From NCBI RefSeq assembly GCF_025154075.1, contig NZ_JAOAMU010000001.1, forward strand, positions 1,209,608 to 1,273,607: 64,000 nucleotides of DNA, given 5' to 3'. Within the stretch, counting starts at the first letter, position 1. Every line of letters begins with the position of its first letter. Shown here in pieces: positions 44,492-54,062 of the stretch. Position numbers and translations under genes: made by a program. The stretch is from Chryseobacterium herbae (lineage in GTDB: Bacteria; Bacteroidota; Bacteroidia; Flavobacteriales; Weeksellaceae). The notes under the pieces are model-generated. The model searched no databases and was not told where the DNA came from. It worked only from the letters and a program-made list of their open reading frames with translations.

Positions 44492-44938
44492 ATGATAAAA
44501 GGATTATATGAAACCCATGTTCAGGTAAGCAGTTTGGAAAATTCCATCCGGTTTTATACTGAGGTATTGGGATTGAAACTGGCTCATATGGATAAAACGC
44601 GTCCCATTGCATTTTTATGGGTCGGTGAAGGCAAAGAATTTATGCTGGGATTATGGGAACAGAAAGAAAATCTGCAGCCAAGACATTTTGCGTTCTCCAC
44701 CAGCCAAGAAGATATTTTAAATTATTCCGTAGACTTTTTGAAAAATAAAGATCTGAAGCCTTACAACTTTCTGAAAGACGGCATCGATGAACCTATGGTT
44801 TTTGCATGGATGCCCGCGCTGGCCATTTATTTCAATGATCCGGACGGCAATCAACTTGAGTTTATTTCTATCCTTGAAGGTGAAGGAAAGCCCGAGCTGG
44901 GTGTCATTTCTTACGAAGAATGGATGAAACATCAATAA
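44492..44938 (+). CDS. VOC-family (glyoxalase-like) protein
   Basis: I start at the ATG at 44492 (MIKGLYETHVQVS). The 148-residue protein has two beta-alpha-beta-beta-beta units: NSIRFYTEVLGLKLAH near residue 17 and the C-terminal IYFNDPDGNQLEFISIL near 110. The Glu in QLEFIS is the usual metal ligand. The substrate is unknown; such proteins include dioxygenases and antibiotic-binding proteins. TAGCTTTG lies 20 bases upstream as a possible -7 box. Confidence 0.82.
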   Translation: MIKGLYETHVQVSSLENSIRFYTEVLGLKLAHMDKTRPIAFLWVGEGKEFMLGLWEQKENLQPRHFAFSTSQEDILNYSVDFLKNKDLKPYNFLKDGIDEPMVFAWMPALAIYFNDPDGNQLEFISILEGEGKPELGVISYEEWMKHQ

Positions 44939-44980
44939 ATAAAAAGGACAGTCTTCATTTCACAAGCTGTCCTTTTTTTC

Positions 44981-46324
44981 TTAAGTATGTACTAATTTCT
45001 TTACGGCAAGAACATGTTTGCATGGTCCTCTTTCGCCTTGGTATTTACTGAACCATTCACAGGTACAGCGTTCTTTACCATTATCGATAATAACCGTATG
45101 ATGTACTCCGGTTCCTTCTACTCTGGCTTCGGTTCTTGCTACACTTTTATTTAAAATTTCCACCTTCCCTTCTGCAATGAGCTTTTCTGCATTTTTCATC
45201 CTTGGATTCAACCCGATGATCCGGTTGAGTTTAAATGGCAATCTGCGGTAGAAAAATCCGTTATCATCAAGGTCGTAGCCTAAAAGTCCCATGGCAGCCA
45301 ATCTTCCCGTCAGGTTATCCGTTGTTTTCAGACTTATGTTTTCCTCCAAAGCAAACGCGGAAGGATTAAAAGACTGGTTCGCATAAGCATATTTATCCAG
45401 TGCATCGATCCATTCATCGGAAATATCATCGATCAGGCTGTCCAAAACGGCTCCTTCTCCCGAAAATCCTCTCCAGCTCTCTCTTGACAATGAAAAACTA
45501 AACCTGATGTTCCCCATATACAACTGCCAAGTGGTAGACTGCATATCTGCATGCGGAAATACCTTCATTTGATCGATATAAGGCAGGAGCGGTTCCAGTA
45601 AACGTAATCTATTCAGTCCGCCGATACATACAGCATCTGCTGATTTCACAGGAGAAAACATAGGTTTATTTCCTCTGATGATCAGGTAATAATCTGATTT
45701 TACCGGACCTTTCGGTATTCCTCTGAACAACTGCTGGGTTTGGATTTTATTGAAAGTATGAAGCTTTTCCGACTCGGAAAGATAGATTTGAACCGTACTG
45801 AGTCCTTTGATCCATTTTACAGGCAGCGGAACTTTTCTTTCCACTACTTTTTCTTCTTCTTTGTACAATCCTACTTCTTTTTCCCCTACCGAAAGCATTA
45901 TTTTTTCATTCGGGCGAATGCTTCCCAGCGCAGTGATCATGGGTTGATTAAAATCCACATTGGTAGTTCCGTTTTCCAGAAACTCACCGTGGAGTCCGTC
46001 CGGCAAGACATCTACCCTGGCGTAAACACCAGCACAGTGTGAAAATCCTTCAAACCTTAACCTCTCGTTTCCGGCAGTAACGATGGGATCTTTAAGCAGC
46101 GCCATCTGAAACGGCGACAGATTAAAGCTGGATTTCACAATATTGGAAAGTGTGATGAGGCATCTCGCCAGTATAAACGGCTGACTAACATCTCCCCAGA
46201 AAAAGCAGGGAGCATCCGTATTCTTCTGAATTTCGCTGTACTTGGACAGAAATAATTCTTCAGATGCATCTTTTTTTATCAAAGACGATGGTCTCTGATA
46301 ATTGTAAACAAGCGTATCTTCCAT
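44981..46324 (-). CDS. SWIM zinc-finger family protein
   Basis: This 447-residue protein ends in a SWIM finger (RCTCEWFSKYQGERGPCKHVLAVKKL), with the CxC...CxH ligands all present. The preceding region has typical SWIM-family partner segments (LVYNYQRPSSLIKKDASEEL at the N-terminus). SWIM domains bind DNA or proteins. The gene is two bases downstream of a DUF6493 gene, forming a SWIM-DUF6493-DUF6493 operon similar in layout to the yehQ/MolR-type clusters. The function is unknown; a conflict or stress role has been proposed for related clusters. Confidence 0.85.
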   Translation of the reverse strand: MEDTLVYNYQRPSSLIKKDASEELFLSKYSEIQKNTDAPCFFWGDVSQPFILARCLITLSNIVKSSFNLSPFQMALLKDPIVTAGNERLRFEGFSHCAGVYARVDVLPDGLHGEFLENGTTNVDFNQPMITALGSIRPNEKIMLSVGEKEVGLYKEEEKVVERKVPLPVKWIKGLSTVQIYLSESEKLHTFNKIQTQQLFRGIPKGPVKSDYYLIIRGNKPMFSPVKSADAVCIGGLNRLRLLEPLLPYIDQMKVFPHADMQSTTWQLYMGNIRFSFSLSRESWRGFSGEGAVLDSLIDDISDEWIDALDKYAYANQSFNPSAFALEENISLKTTDNLTGRLAAMGLLGYDLDDNGFFYRRLPFKLNRIIGLNPRMKNAEKLIAEGKVEILNKSVARTEARVEGTGVHHTVIIDNGKERCTCEWFSKYQGERGPCKHVLAVKKLVHT

Positions 46325-46326
46325 AT

Positions 46327-49023
46327 CTATTTTTTTAGAAGAAGATTGCAGATTTTTTTCAGACTGGAATTCTCTTTCCAGCTATTCAGTTTTTCTTTTA
46401 AGTTTTTATCGGCTTCAGATTGGTTTAAAGCCAGAACCTCGTGGTAAATATCCAATATTTTTTTAAGATTGGTAACAGGTGTTTCCATCTGCAGCAAAAT
46501 ATGGGTAAGAAGCTGTTCCAGCGCCAGATTGTGGTCTTTGCTGACATTGAGCATCTGATGCTGTACCAGATCTGTAAATCTCTTCACAGGTGCCCATTCC
46601 AGTTTCTCGTGCAGACCGGTCACACGGCCCAGCTGTACATTATCCAGTACTTTATGGGAAACATGTTCCAGCCAGATCTCAGCAGCAGTTCCACGAATGA
46701 CTTTGTCTCCGTCCAGGAAAATGGTTCCCAAAAACAGATATCCCATCGCATCCAGAGGCTTTTTCATCTGATGAAGGGCCTGTGCTGTATTCAGAACAAG
46801 ACCTCTTTCGTAAACCTCTGCTATTCCGGAATAAAACAGGCAGTCTTTGATGATCTTCGCAAAAACATTTCCAAGGGTATTCGGGAAACTCCACATGAAT
46901 GAAGGGGTTTCAGAGAAATGTTTCTGTTCTGCAATAAAATATTCCAGAAAAAGCGGATGTTCTCTTTTTTTCAGGTGATATTTAGGAACGTTGATATTAA
47001 GTTCAACCGGATAATAGGAGTTCTTTTTACTGTCAATAGTTTTCCATTCATATGAACCGGTAAGAAATTCTTTTGGAATATCATCATAACCGAAATCTTT
47101 GAATTCTTTAAAAACGGTTCCGGGAGAACGGGTAATTCCAGCAGTCATCCACCATGACGGATGTTCAAATTTTCCTTTCGGTGCTGCATTTGGATTAAAA
47201 AAGAAAAGAAGCAAGTCTTTATATTCTCCTTTCAGTTTTTCTTCAACCCGTTTTAATCTGTCTGATGTTCTTTCAAGGGAACAACGTTGTAATGCCAACT
47301 GTACATCCAGATCATCAGGCTTTTTATTTTCGTTCTGATAGATTTCAAATCTTTCTACCAATGCGTCCGGGCTTACCCAACATGGCTCATGGGTTACCGT
47401 AGATAACAACGGAGTTTTATCTCCTGATTTTATCTTATTGAAAACCTGTACCGCAATATGTTTGAAGGGCTTCATAGCCAGACCTCCGGCATAGATATCC
47501 TGAATTGGTCCTAACTTTTTATGGTAGGTGGAATATACCTCTCTTGTAGCTTCGTCCTCCTGCGTCCTTTTGTATATTTTTTCTAGATTCTTAAGCTGAA
47601 CCGGAAATTTTTCCAATAAAGAAAGTCCGTAATTAATGATTAGATTACACAGCAGTACATTAAAATGATGTACTTCCCATTTAGCAATGGTTTTACACGC
47701 TTTCTGAAACACGGGTTCAAAAAGTTTTACGGAGGCGTCGTCTGCGTCATCTGCAAACTTGACAAGTCCACCGAGCGCTAAATCATAATAATACGTCCCC
47801 GGCTTTTCTATCGCCTGCGGAAGGAAAAACATCAGGTCTTCAAAACTTGCAGGCTCCTTAGCCAGGCTTTCTTCGCTGATTAGCTCCAGCTTTTCCTGCT
47901 GTACAGCATCCAGTTCTAACTGTTTATTGTCAATGTATTGAGCAAGTCCTGGTCTTACATTAGCCAAAACATTATCAGCATAATGCGATAACGCTTCCTT
48001 GATATCTTCGGAAACGGGGATGTATTTCTGGATGATCTTTGCGGCTTTGGTCTGTATGCTTTCATCTTTGCTTACAAACGCAGCACTCAAAGCCATTCCA
48101 AGGTTTTCAGTATCGGTTTTCTTTTTCTGAAAGATATTTTCTGTCACAACAAGACTGGCTGCCACAACGGTTTTGACCTCTGAACTTAACAGGTTCGGAA
48201 GGAAATGAGAAAACTCACTGGTTTTAAATTCCGGCTCTGTAACTATTTTTTTCAGATGAGCCAGCATGGTATTCACCGCCTTCGACTGTACAGAGGCTAA
48301 TCCGGCCATCAGTTCGTCCTGAAGCATGATTAGTTCTTCGTTTGAAGGTTTCAGGATATTGAATGCATCCATGAACCATCCGGTCACGTTTTTATTAAAA
48401 TTTCTATTGGCTGCCAAAAGGCATTCTTTGAGAAATCTTTTTCTTTCAATTTTATTTTCGGCAATCAGCTTTTGAACTAAAGGAAGCCATTCTCTTGTAA
48501 AAGGAAGTGATTTCGATGGAAATTCGCATAAATACCAAAAGTGGGTATTCAGCGTCTCCGGAGATTTATCCAGGTCATAAGGCTGAAGGCTTAAATGGTA
48601 TCCCAGTAGCTCAGGTCTGGGTTTTACATAGCCTTTTTCTGCCCATTCCAGAATATCCTGATAATTAAATGCTGTAAATTCAGCTTCTATAGAATCATTG
48701 ATAAATTCTGAAAACCACGGTGGGCATCCCCATTCCAGTATTTTACGGGTCTGTTCTTTGTCTCTGAAAAGGCTCCAGTAGTTTTTCCCGTAATGCTTCT
48801 GATCCATGCAGACAAATGATGCGATATCAATGATAGAATGCTGATCTGCAGAACCGGCAGTGTGGTAGGAGTTTTTCGTCATTACAATCTTACTGATCTC
48901 CCGGTCCAGCTTTTTTATCGTGGGTACCAGGGTTTTTCTTTCTTCTGTGCTTAGCTGCTTCAGAAACGGAATAATCTCATGTGCTTTTTCCTCATTAAGG
49001 ATCTCATAAAGTCTTTCTTTCAT
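46327..49023 (-). CDS. DUF6493-family protein, 898 aa
   Basis: This large, mostly helical cytoplasmic protein has HEAT-like repeats (LGMALSAAFVSKDESIQTKAAK near residue 310). It starts LYEILNEEKAHEIIPFLKQL and ends with NLKKILDIYHEVLALNQSEAD. It shares the overall plan and several motifs with the 848-residue protein encoded upstream, so the two are diverged paralogues. Its start overlaps that gene by 20 bases and the SWIM gene follows two bases later. No catalytic motif is visible. Confidence 0.82.
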   Translation of the reverse strand: MKERLYEILNEEKAHEIIPFLKQLSTEERKTLVPTIKKLDREISKIVMTKNSYHTAGSADQHSIIDIASFVCMDQKHYGKNYWSLFRDKEQTRKILEWGCPPWFSEFINDSIEAEFTAFNYQDILEWAEKGYVKPRPELLGYHLSLQPYDLDKSPETLNTHFWYLCEFPSKSLPFTREWLPLVQKLIAENKIERKRFLKECLLAANRNFNKNVTGWFMDAFNILKPSNEELIMLQDELMAGLASVQSKAVNTMLAHLKKIVTEPEFKTSEFSHFLPNLLSSEVKTVVAASLVVTENIFQKKKTDTENLGMALSAAFVSKDESIQTKAAKIIQKYIPVSEDIKEALSHYADNVLANVRPGLAQYIDNKQLELDAVQQEKLELISEESLAKEPASFEDLMFFLPQAIEKPGTYYYDLALGGLVKFADDADDASVKLFEPVFQKACKTIAKWEVHHFNVLLCNLIINYGLSLLEKFPVQLKNLEKIYKRTQEDEATREVYSTYHKKLGPIQDIYAGGLAMKPFKHIAVQVFNKIKSGDKTPLLSTVTHEPCWVSPDALVERFEIYQNENKKPDDLDVQLALQRCSLERTSDRLKRVEEKLKGEYKDLLLFFFNPNAAPKGKFEHPSWWMTAGITRSPGTVFKEFKDFGYDDIPKEFLTGSYEWKTIDSKKNSYYPVELNINVPKYHLKKREHPLFLEYFIAEQKHFSETPSFMWSFPNTLGNVFAKIIKDCLFYSGIAEVYERGLVLNTAQALHQMKKPLDAMGYLFLGTIFLDGDKVIRGTAAEIWLEHVSHKVLDNVQLGRVTGLHEKLEWAPVKRFTDLVQHQMLNVSKDHNLALEQLLTHILLQMETPVTNLKKILDIYHEVLALNQSEADKNLKEKLNSWKENSSLKKICNLLLKK

Positions 49024-51550
49024 TTGTTTTTAATTTGATGATAATTTTTTTCAGGTTATTTTCGTTTTTCCATTCTTTCAGCTTGACAGCCACCACATCA
49101 TCAACTTCGGACTGATTAAGGTGCAGCAGTTCGTAGTACATCTCTAAAATCTTTTTGAGATTAAAAACGGGATGATCTATCGCTATAAGAATGGGTATCA
49201 ATAGTTTTTCAAGAGCGCGGTTATGACTGGGATTCAATCCTATAAGGCCGGAAAGTCCATCCGTAAGTCTTTTCACCGTAGCCAGTCCGTGACTGATCTT
49301 TTCGCCGATCATTATTCCTAATATTCCGGGGTCAAAATCCTCTGAAACTATCTTGTGAATTATCGCTTCAAAAGCCGTACCAGAGAAGGTTTTATCCTTA
49401 CTGAACATGGCCGCGGACAGGAATAAATAATGCGCCTTCTGGCATGGAAGATCCAGCTTCATCCATGCATCTAAAAATTCGGTATTGGTCCGGCTGTCAT
49501 ATTGATAAACGGCATTGGACAATGTTTCGTTGTATTTTTTAGCAAAAACAGACCCCGAAAAGCACGGAGCTGTGTATAAAATCCTGATCAGATCCTGATC
49601 ATAAATACCGTGATAAGAGTTAAATAAATGATCCAGCAGAGGGGCATCACCAGGAATTTCTTTATTTTCAATCGTTACCGTAAGCTCCGGAATTTCTTCT
49701 GTTACGTAGCCTTTATATATTTTTCTGATGCCTAATTTTCTATCAAAACTGCCCTCCAGATGAGATTCCTCATAAAGGTTTTTATAATATTCCGGATTAA
49801 AAACAGGATCCAGCAATTGTACATATTCTTCGGTAAGCTGTTTTTGAGCGTACTTTTGGGCTTCTCCGAAATTCTCTTTTCGTACCCGAAGCACCGCTCT
49901 CTGTAGATCGAAAGGAACCGGAAATTCTTTCTGATCCTGGTATATTTTTAATTTATCGATTAGTAGACGGATATCAATCCAGCAAGGTGTATGATCCGCG
50001 ATTGAGAGTAACGGAAGGATTTTCTCTTGTTTTAAAAGATCAAATATTCCCAATAGGAACTGATGATAGGCTTTAAAGATCAAAGGTGTGCGTTTTCCAA
50101 TCCAGTTTTCAAGGGCTGGAAATTCTTTTTTTGCTTCATTGAGTACCGGAGCTCCTTTTTTCAGTTTTAAAAGTCCATAGGCAATAAAAAATGTAGCATA
50201 CAAATGGTGCATCCCTACACTTCCTTTTACTTTAAGAGCTGCTTTGAAAGCCGGTTCCAGCTGTGTAAAGTGTTCTTCACTGATCTCTGTATTGAACCTC
50301 AGCAGAGCATCCAGGAAAAGATCAAAATCATTGGGTTCGTTTTTACTGAAAACCTGTGGTGCAAAGAATATAAAATCACTGATGTTTTCAATAGGAGAAA
50401 TCGGTTGAGATACATGCCAAGAATCTAGTTCTTCAGTTTCTACAAGTTCAGTAGCTTCATTATTATTGCTGATAAGGAATTTTTCAAGCGCTATTTTTGT
50501 GTCCGAAAGCAAAGATTCTGTGTAAGCCTGTAATTCATTCTTAAACTTTTCAGAATTGGAATCGCCATATTTCAAAATAATCTTTACGGCCTTAGTCTGT
50601 ATAGAAGCGTCTTTGCTCATAAAAACAGGCAGTACAAAAAGACAGATTTCTTCCCTGTATTTTTTATTATTCTTCGCTATTTTCTCAACAGTCTGAAGCC
50701 ATGTATTCAAAATATTTTTGATCTGAAGACCAGGTAACGTCGATGAAGCATTAAGAAAATCGTTTTCCTTGAAATCAGAATCTGTAATGACAGAATTTAA
50801 AATTTTAAGTACCGGAACAAAAAGCGACTGTTGTGGAGCATGGAAAACTGAAAAGAGACTGTCCTGGAGTGCTAAAACCTCCTTTGAGGAAGGTTCTAAG
50901 TAAGAAAAAAGTTCCAGAAACCACATATTATGATCTTTGGAAAAATTGAGACTCACTGCATCCAGACAGGATTGTAAAACTTTTAAACGGTCAATTTTAT
51001 TTTTATGGATCAGATCTTTAAAGAAAACTTTCCAGTTTTTTTCGTTTTTATAATGGTAAGTGATATTGGAGTTATACTGAAAAAGGAGCCAGATATGAGC
51101 ATCCAGTGTTTCAGGATAGGTAAAAAGAATTTCGTCAGCGGTATGGTTTGAAACCAGTGATTCCGAAAGAAGATGGGCAGCGATTTCATCATTCAGGGTA
51201 AGATAACCTGTGTGTTGCCATTCCATGACTTTCAGATAGTCTATATTCCTGAGAAACTGATAGCTGTTTCCGAGCCATTCCGGAGTATAAGATTCGAATA
51301 ATTCATCAGCGAGATGTATTGGTACAGCGTAATAACCGGGTGACAGTTTTGCGTATTCGTCCCGGTGAGTGCTGCAGGCCAGAGCGGCAAGCATAGAAAC
51401 GTGATTGTGCCCCCAGTCTTTATTTAAAAATTTCTTTAAAACAACTGCAGTTTCTTTCTTTTCTTTTGGGGTCAGCTTTATGAGAAAAGGAACAATTTCC
51501 TTGATTCTATAATTTAAATAAATCGACTTCAATTCATCTTCAATAAGCAT
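49004..51550 (-). CDS. DUF6493-family protein, 848 aa
   Basis: This paralogue of the downstream 898-residue protein shares LKKILEMYYELLHLNQSEVD near the C-terminus and VFMSKDASIQTKAVKIILKYG in the helical middle. It starts with IEDELKSIYLNYRIKEIVPFLI. Both probably form elongated helical scaffolds. It is the first gene of the SWIM cluster or follows the 752-residue gene, which ends 84 bases upstream. I see no promoter signature. Confidence 0.82.
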   Translation of the reverse strand: MLIEDELKSIYLNYRIKEIVPFLIKLTPKEKKETAVVLKKFLNKDWGHNHVSMLAALACSTHRDEYAKLSPGYYAVPIHLADELFESYTPEWLGNSYQFLRNIDYLKVMEWQHTGYLTLNDEIAAHLLSESLVSNHTADEILFTYPETLDAHIWLLFQYNSNITYHYKNEKNWKVFFKDLIHKNKIDRLKVLQSCLDAVSLNFSKDHNMWFLELFSYLEPSSKEVLALQDSLFSVFHAPQQSLFVPVLKILNSVITDSDFKENDFLNASSTLPGLQIKNILNTWLQTVEKIAKNNKKYREEICLFVLPVFMSKDASIQTKAVKIILKYGDSNSEKFKNELQAYTESLLSDTKIALEKFLISNNNEATELVETEELDSWHVSQPISPIENISDFIFFAPQVFSKNEPNDFDLFLDALLRFNTEISEEHFTQLEPAFKAALKVKGSVGMHHLYATFFIAYGLLKLKKGAPVLNEAKKEFPALENWIGKRTPLIFKAYHQFLLGIFDLLKQEKILPLLSIADHTPCWIDIRLLIDKLKIYQDQKEFPVPFDLQRAVLRVRKENFGEAQKYAQKQLTEEYVQLLDPVFNPEYYKNLYEESHLEGSFDRKLGIRKIYKGYVTEEIPELTVTIENKEIPGDAPLLDHLFNSYHGIYDQDLIRILYTAPCFSGSVFAKKYNETLSNAVYQYDSRTNTEFLDAWMKLDLPCQKAHYLFLSAAMFSKDKTFSGTAFEAIIHKIVSEDFDPGILGIMIGEKISHGLATVKRLTDGLSGLIGLNPSHNRALEKLLIPILIAIDHPVFNLKKILEMYYELLHLNQSEVDDVVAVKLKEWKNENNLKKIIIKLKTNERKTL

Positions 51551-51634
51551 AATTCCAATCTTGGGGACTAAAATAACAAAAAATGCCTGACAGACATTGA
51601 AATATCCCAGTAAAGTGATTTTTTTAACAAAAAA

Positions 51635-53893
51635 TTATGCTTTCAGCAGCAGTTCTGCAAGCATTTCTGAATAAAAGTTAAATGGAATTCTTCTTTCATC
51701 CTTGAAAAAACCATAGATATCGGTTTTCTCGTTGGACGTTGTTTTTCTGAAGGTTATGTGATCGCCGTGACCGTCGTGAAACTGGCAATTGATTTCTTTA
51801 TCTTCGAGGTCAATTGAAAAATGGGCAGTGATTCCATATCCAAAAAAGTCGGATTCCACGGTATGCTTTTCTTTCTTTATATTATGAAAAAAAATGTTAA
51901 AAAATCCGTCTGGAAATATTCTCAGATAATCATTTAAGGATTGATTAGCACCCAGGAAATAATAAGTGTCAAATTTATTGACGGCAATGGTAACTCCTGA
52001 ATCACCTCTCAAAACTGTCATCTCGCTTTCTGACGCGATTTCATCCCCAAATTTCAATTTTCTACTTGTAAAATTCATAAACGGGAACGCCGGATTTTCA
52101 GGAACCAGGCTGTCCAGATTTCTATAATAATTCATAAAAAACGGATTTCTTCCCGAATTGTTAGCCATAAATTTTTCCTTGGAATTCGTATGTGGAATAT
52201 CGTAACGGCTGTCCATATAACTTTCCACATCTCCTTCCTTGTTGAAATTTACTCTGACAAAATTTTGTCCCAATAAAGGAGAAACCTGCATATAGATCAC
52301 TTTGAAAGCTTCTATCAACTTTTTCGAAAGACGGTCACAGGTGATTCTGGAAACGACTCTGTAATAGTTGTCATACACCACTGTTCCTGATAACTCAGCT
52401 GCTTTCATGGTCCAGTCATTCCGGATGATAAAATCGTAAACCATATAATTATTGATCCTCCTTTTGTTGTAGTATATTTCCTCATCATAGTTTGGCGACT
52501 TTTCCAGATCGGAACTGTCTTGTATGTGATCATGATAGGAAGCAGTGATAGCAAAATATTTTCTTTTTCTAAGATCTTCTTTTGAATGAGCTTTGTAGGT
52601 TTTCCTTTTAACGAGGTTGCCATTTTGATAGATTTCCTCGGAATATTCATAAAGTGATTGGGTATCTTTTTTCGAAATTACCTCATCCAGATGATTTTTG
52701 TAAATGGTTTCATGTATTTTTACGGGGTCTGAAATTTCAGGAATTTCGGGTAAAGCGGACAGGAAATATTTTCCATATTCAGAATTAAAAAAACCATTTT
52801 CATACATTTCTTCAACTGTATACGATTCACCATCCCAATCGTCATATACGATTCTACAGTCCGGATCCAGCTGCCCGTCTTCCTTATATCTGAAATCTTC
52901 TAAGTTTGAATATCCTGAATCATAATAATAAGCATCTTTTTCAAACGCTACGGTTTTTCCGGTAGTGACGTCAATGTATTGTGCAAAGATTTTTTTTTCC
53001 AGTACATCAGTGACCCATATTTTCTTTTCGCACAGTATATTTTTTCTGTATAAATCAGATTCCCATTGGGTAAAACCATTTCTTTTTTCCTTTACATACT
53101 GCACTTCAACTTCAATAGAAAAGTCTCCCTCTTTTGGTTCAAAACTCGTATCGTCATAGATGAAATAGGTCTTTTTGATCCTTTGAAGATTCTCAAAATG
53201 TTCAATATGGGTAAGCTTCTGATCTCTGTATACTTTTTTGTCAAAATTCCGTTTAAAGAAAGCTTCTCTAAGCGTCATTTCCTGATCTTCATAGTCCGTT
53301 GAAAAATAACGGACGGTTTCAATTTCTAAGCTTTCATCTGAAAAAGGGAATGGGTAAAACTGCAGATAAAGATTCCATGAAGGATCTACACTGTTCATTT
53401 CGGATGCCTCCATAAGGGACTGGAGAATTTCTTGCTTTTTCAGGTAAGGTCTTCCGTCTTCGAAATATTTAAATTCCCTTGAATCTCCATTATTCAGATA
53501 GAAAAATTTCTTCAGAAATACATTACCGTTTGCATCGTATATACTATAAGAAGCCACCACTCTATCCTGCTGGTCATACACAGAAAAATTTTCAATATCA
53601 AGTTCAAAACTTTTATACCTTCTCTCATGGACGAATTGACCTTCTCTATGGTTTTTAGTCCTTATAATTTTCACTCCGCCGGCCAATACATGCTCCATCA
53701 GGATGTCTTCATCAGGCGTTTCTTCATCTGTAAGATACACCTTAACGGAATGGATAGTCTGAAAATAAAACTGTTCGGTCTTTTTCAGCACATCATTAAT
53801 ATAGGTATGCTTCAAATATGCTTTTTGTTCATGAAGATGACTTTCTTCAAGTATTGTTTTATCTCTCTTTGTATATACTATCCGTGTTTTCAT
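51635..53893 (-). CDS. Large hypothetical protein, 752 aa
   Basis: I do not recognise the family. The chain is rich in charged and aromatic residues and in short strand-like repeats of the form YDANGNVFLKKFFYLNNGD, SIYDANG, YEDGQLD and YENGFF, reminiscent of toxR/MORN-type antitoxin or YD-like repeat proteins, without signal peptide. The C-terminal ~250 residues are less repetitive (LAMLAEL-like end EMLAELLLKA). It lies between the slipin operon terminator and the DUF6493 genes on the same strand. Confidence 0.7.
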   Translation of the reverse strand: MKTRIVYTKRDKTILEESHLHEQKAYLKHTYINDVLKKTEQFYFQTIHSVKVYLTDEETPDEDILMEHVLAGGVKIIRTKNHREGQFVHERRYKSFELDIENFSVYDQQDRVVASYSIYDANGNVFLKKFFYLNNGDSREFKYFEDGRPYLKKQEILQSLMEASEMNSVDPSWNLYLQFYPFPFSDESLEIETVRYFSTDYEDQEMTLREAFFKRNFDKKVYRDQKLTHIEHFENLQRIKKTYFIYDDTSFEPKEGDFSIEVEVQYVKEKRNGFTQWESDLYRKNILCEKKIWVTDVLEKKIFAQYIDVTTGKTVAFEKDAYYYDSGYSNLEDFRYKEDGQLDPDCRIVYDDWDGESYTVEEMYENGFFNSEYGKYFLSALPEIPEISDPVKIHETIYKNHLDEVISKKDTQSLYEYSEEIYQNGNLVKRKTYKAHSKEDLRKRKYFAITASYHDHIQDSSDLEKSPNYDEEIYYNKRRINNYMVYDFIIRNDWTMKAAELSGTVVYDNYYRVVSRITCDRLSKKLIEAFKVIYMQVSPLLGQNFVRVNFNKEGDVESYMDSRYDIPHTNSKEKFMANNSGRNPFFMNYYRNLDSLVPENPAFPFMNFTSRKLKFGDEIASESEMTVLRGDSGVTIAVNKFDTYYFLGANQSLNDYLRIFPDGFFNIFFHNIKKEKHTVESDFFGYGITAHFSIDLEDKEINCQFHDGHGDHITFRKTTSNEKTDIYGFFKDERRIPFNFYSEMLAELLLKA

Positions 53894-54002
53894 AATCTTT
53901 TCTAAATAATAAAATCCTTATCCTAAGCCAATGCTAAAAATATGGATTTATCTCTTTTCCTTAGGTGTCTTTATATCTTTTCTCTTCTTTTCATGATTTG
54001 GA

Positions 54003-54040
54003 AATAAAAAGGGCAGACTGTTTTTACACTAGCCTACCCC
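54003..54040 (-). terminator. Intrinsic terminator of the slipin operon
   Basis: On the minus strand GGGTAGGCT pairs with AGTCTGCCC (two wobbles) around a loop and is followed by TTTTT. It lies shortly past the slipin stop. Confidence 0.75.
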
Positions 54041-54062
54041 ATATAGTAACAGTTATTAGTTT

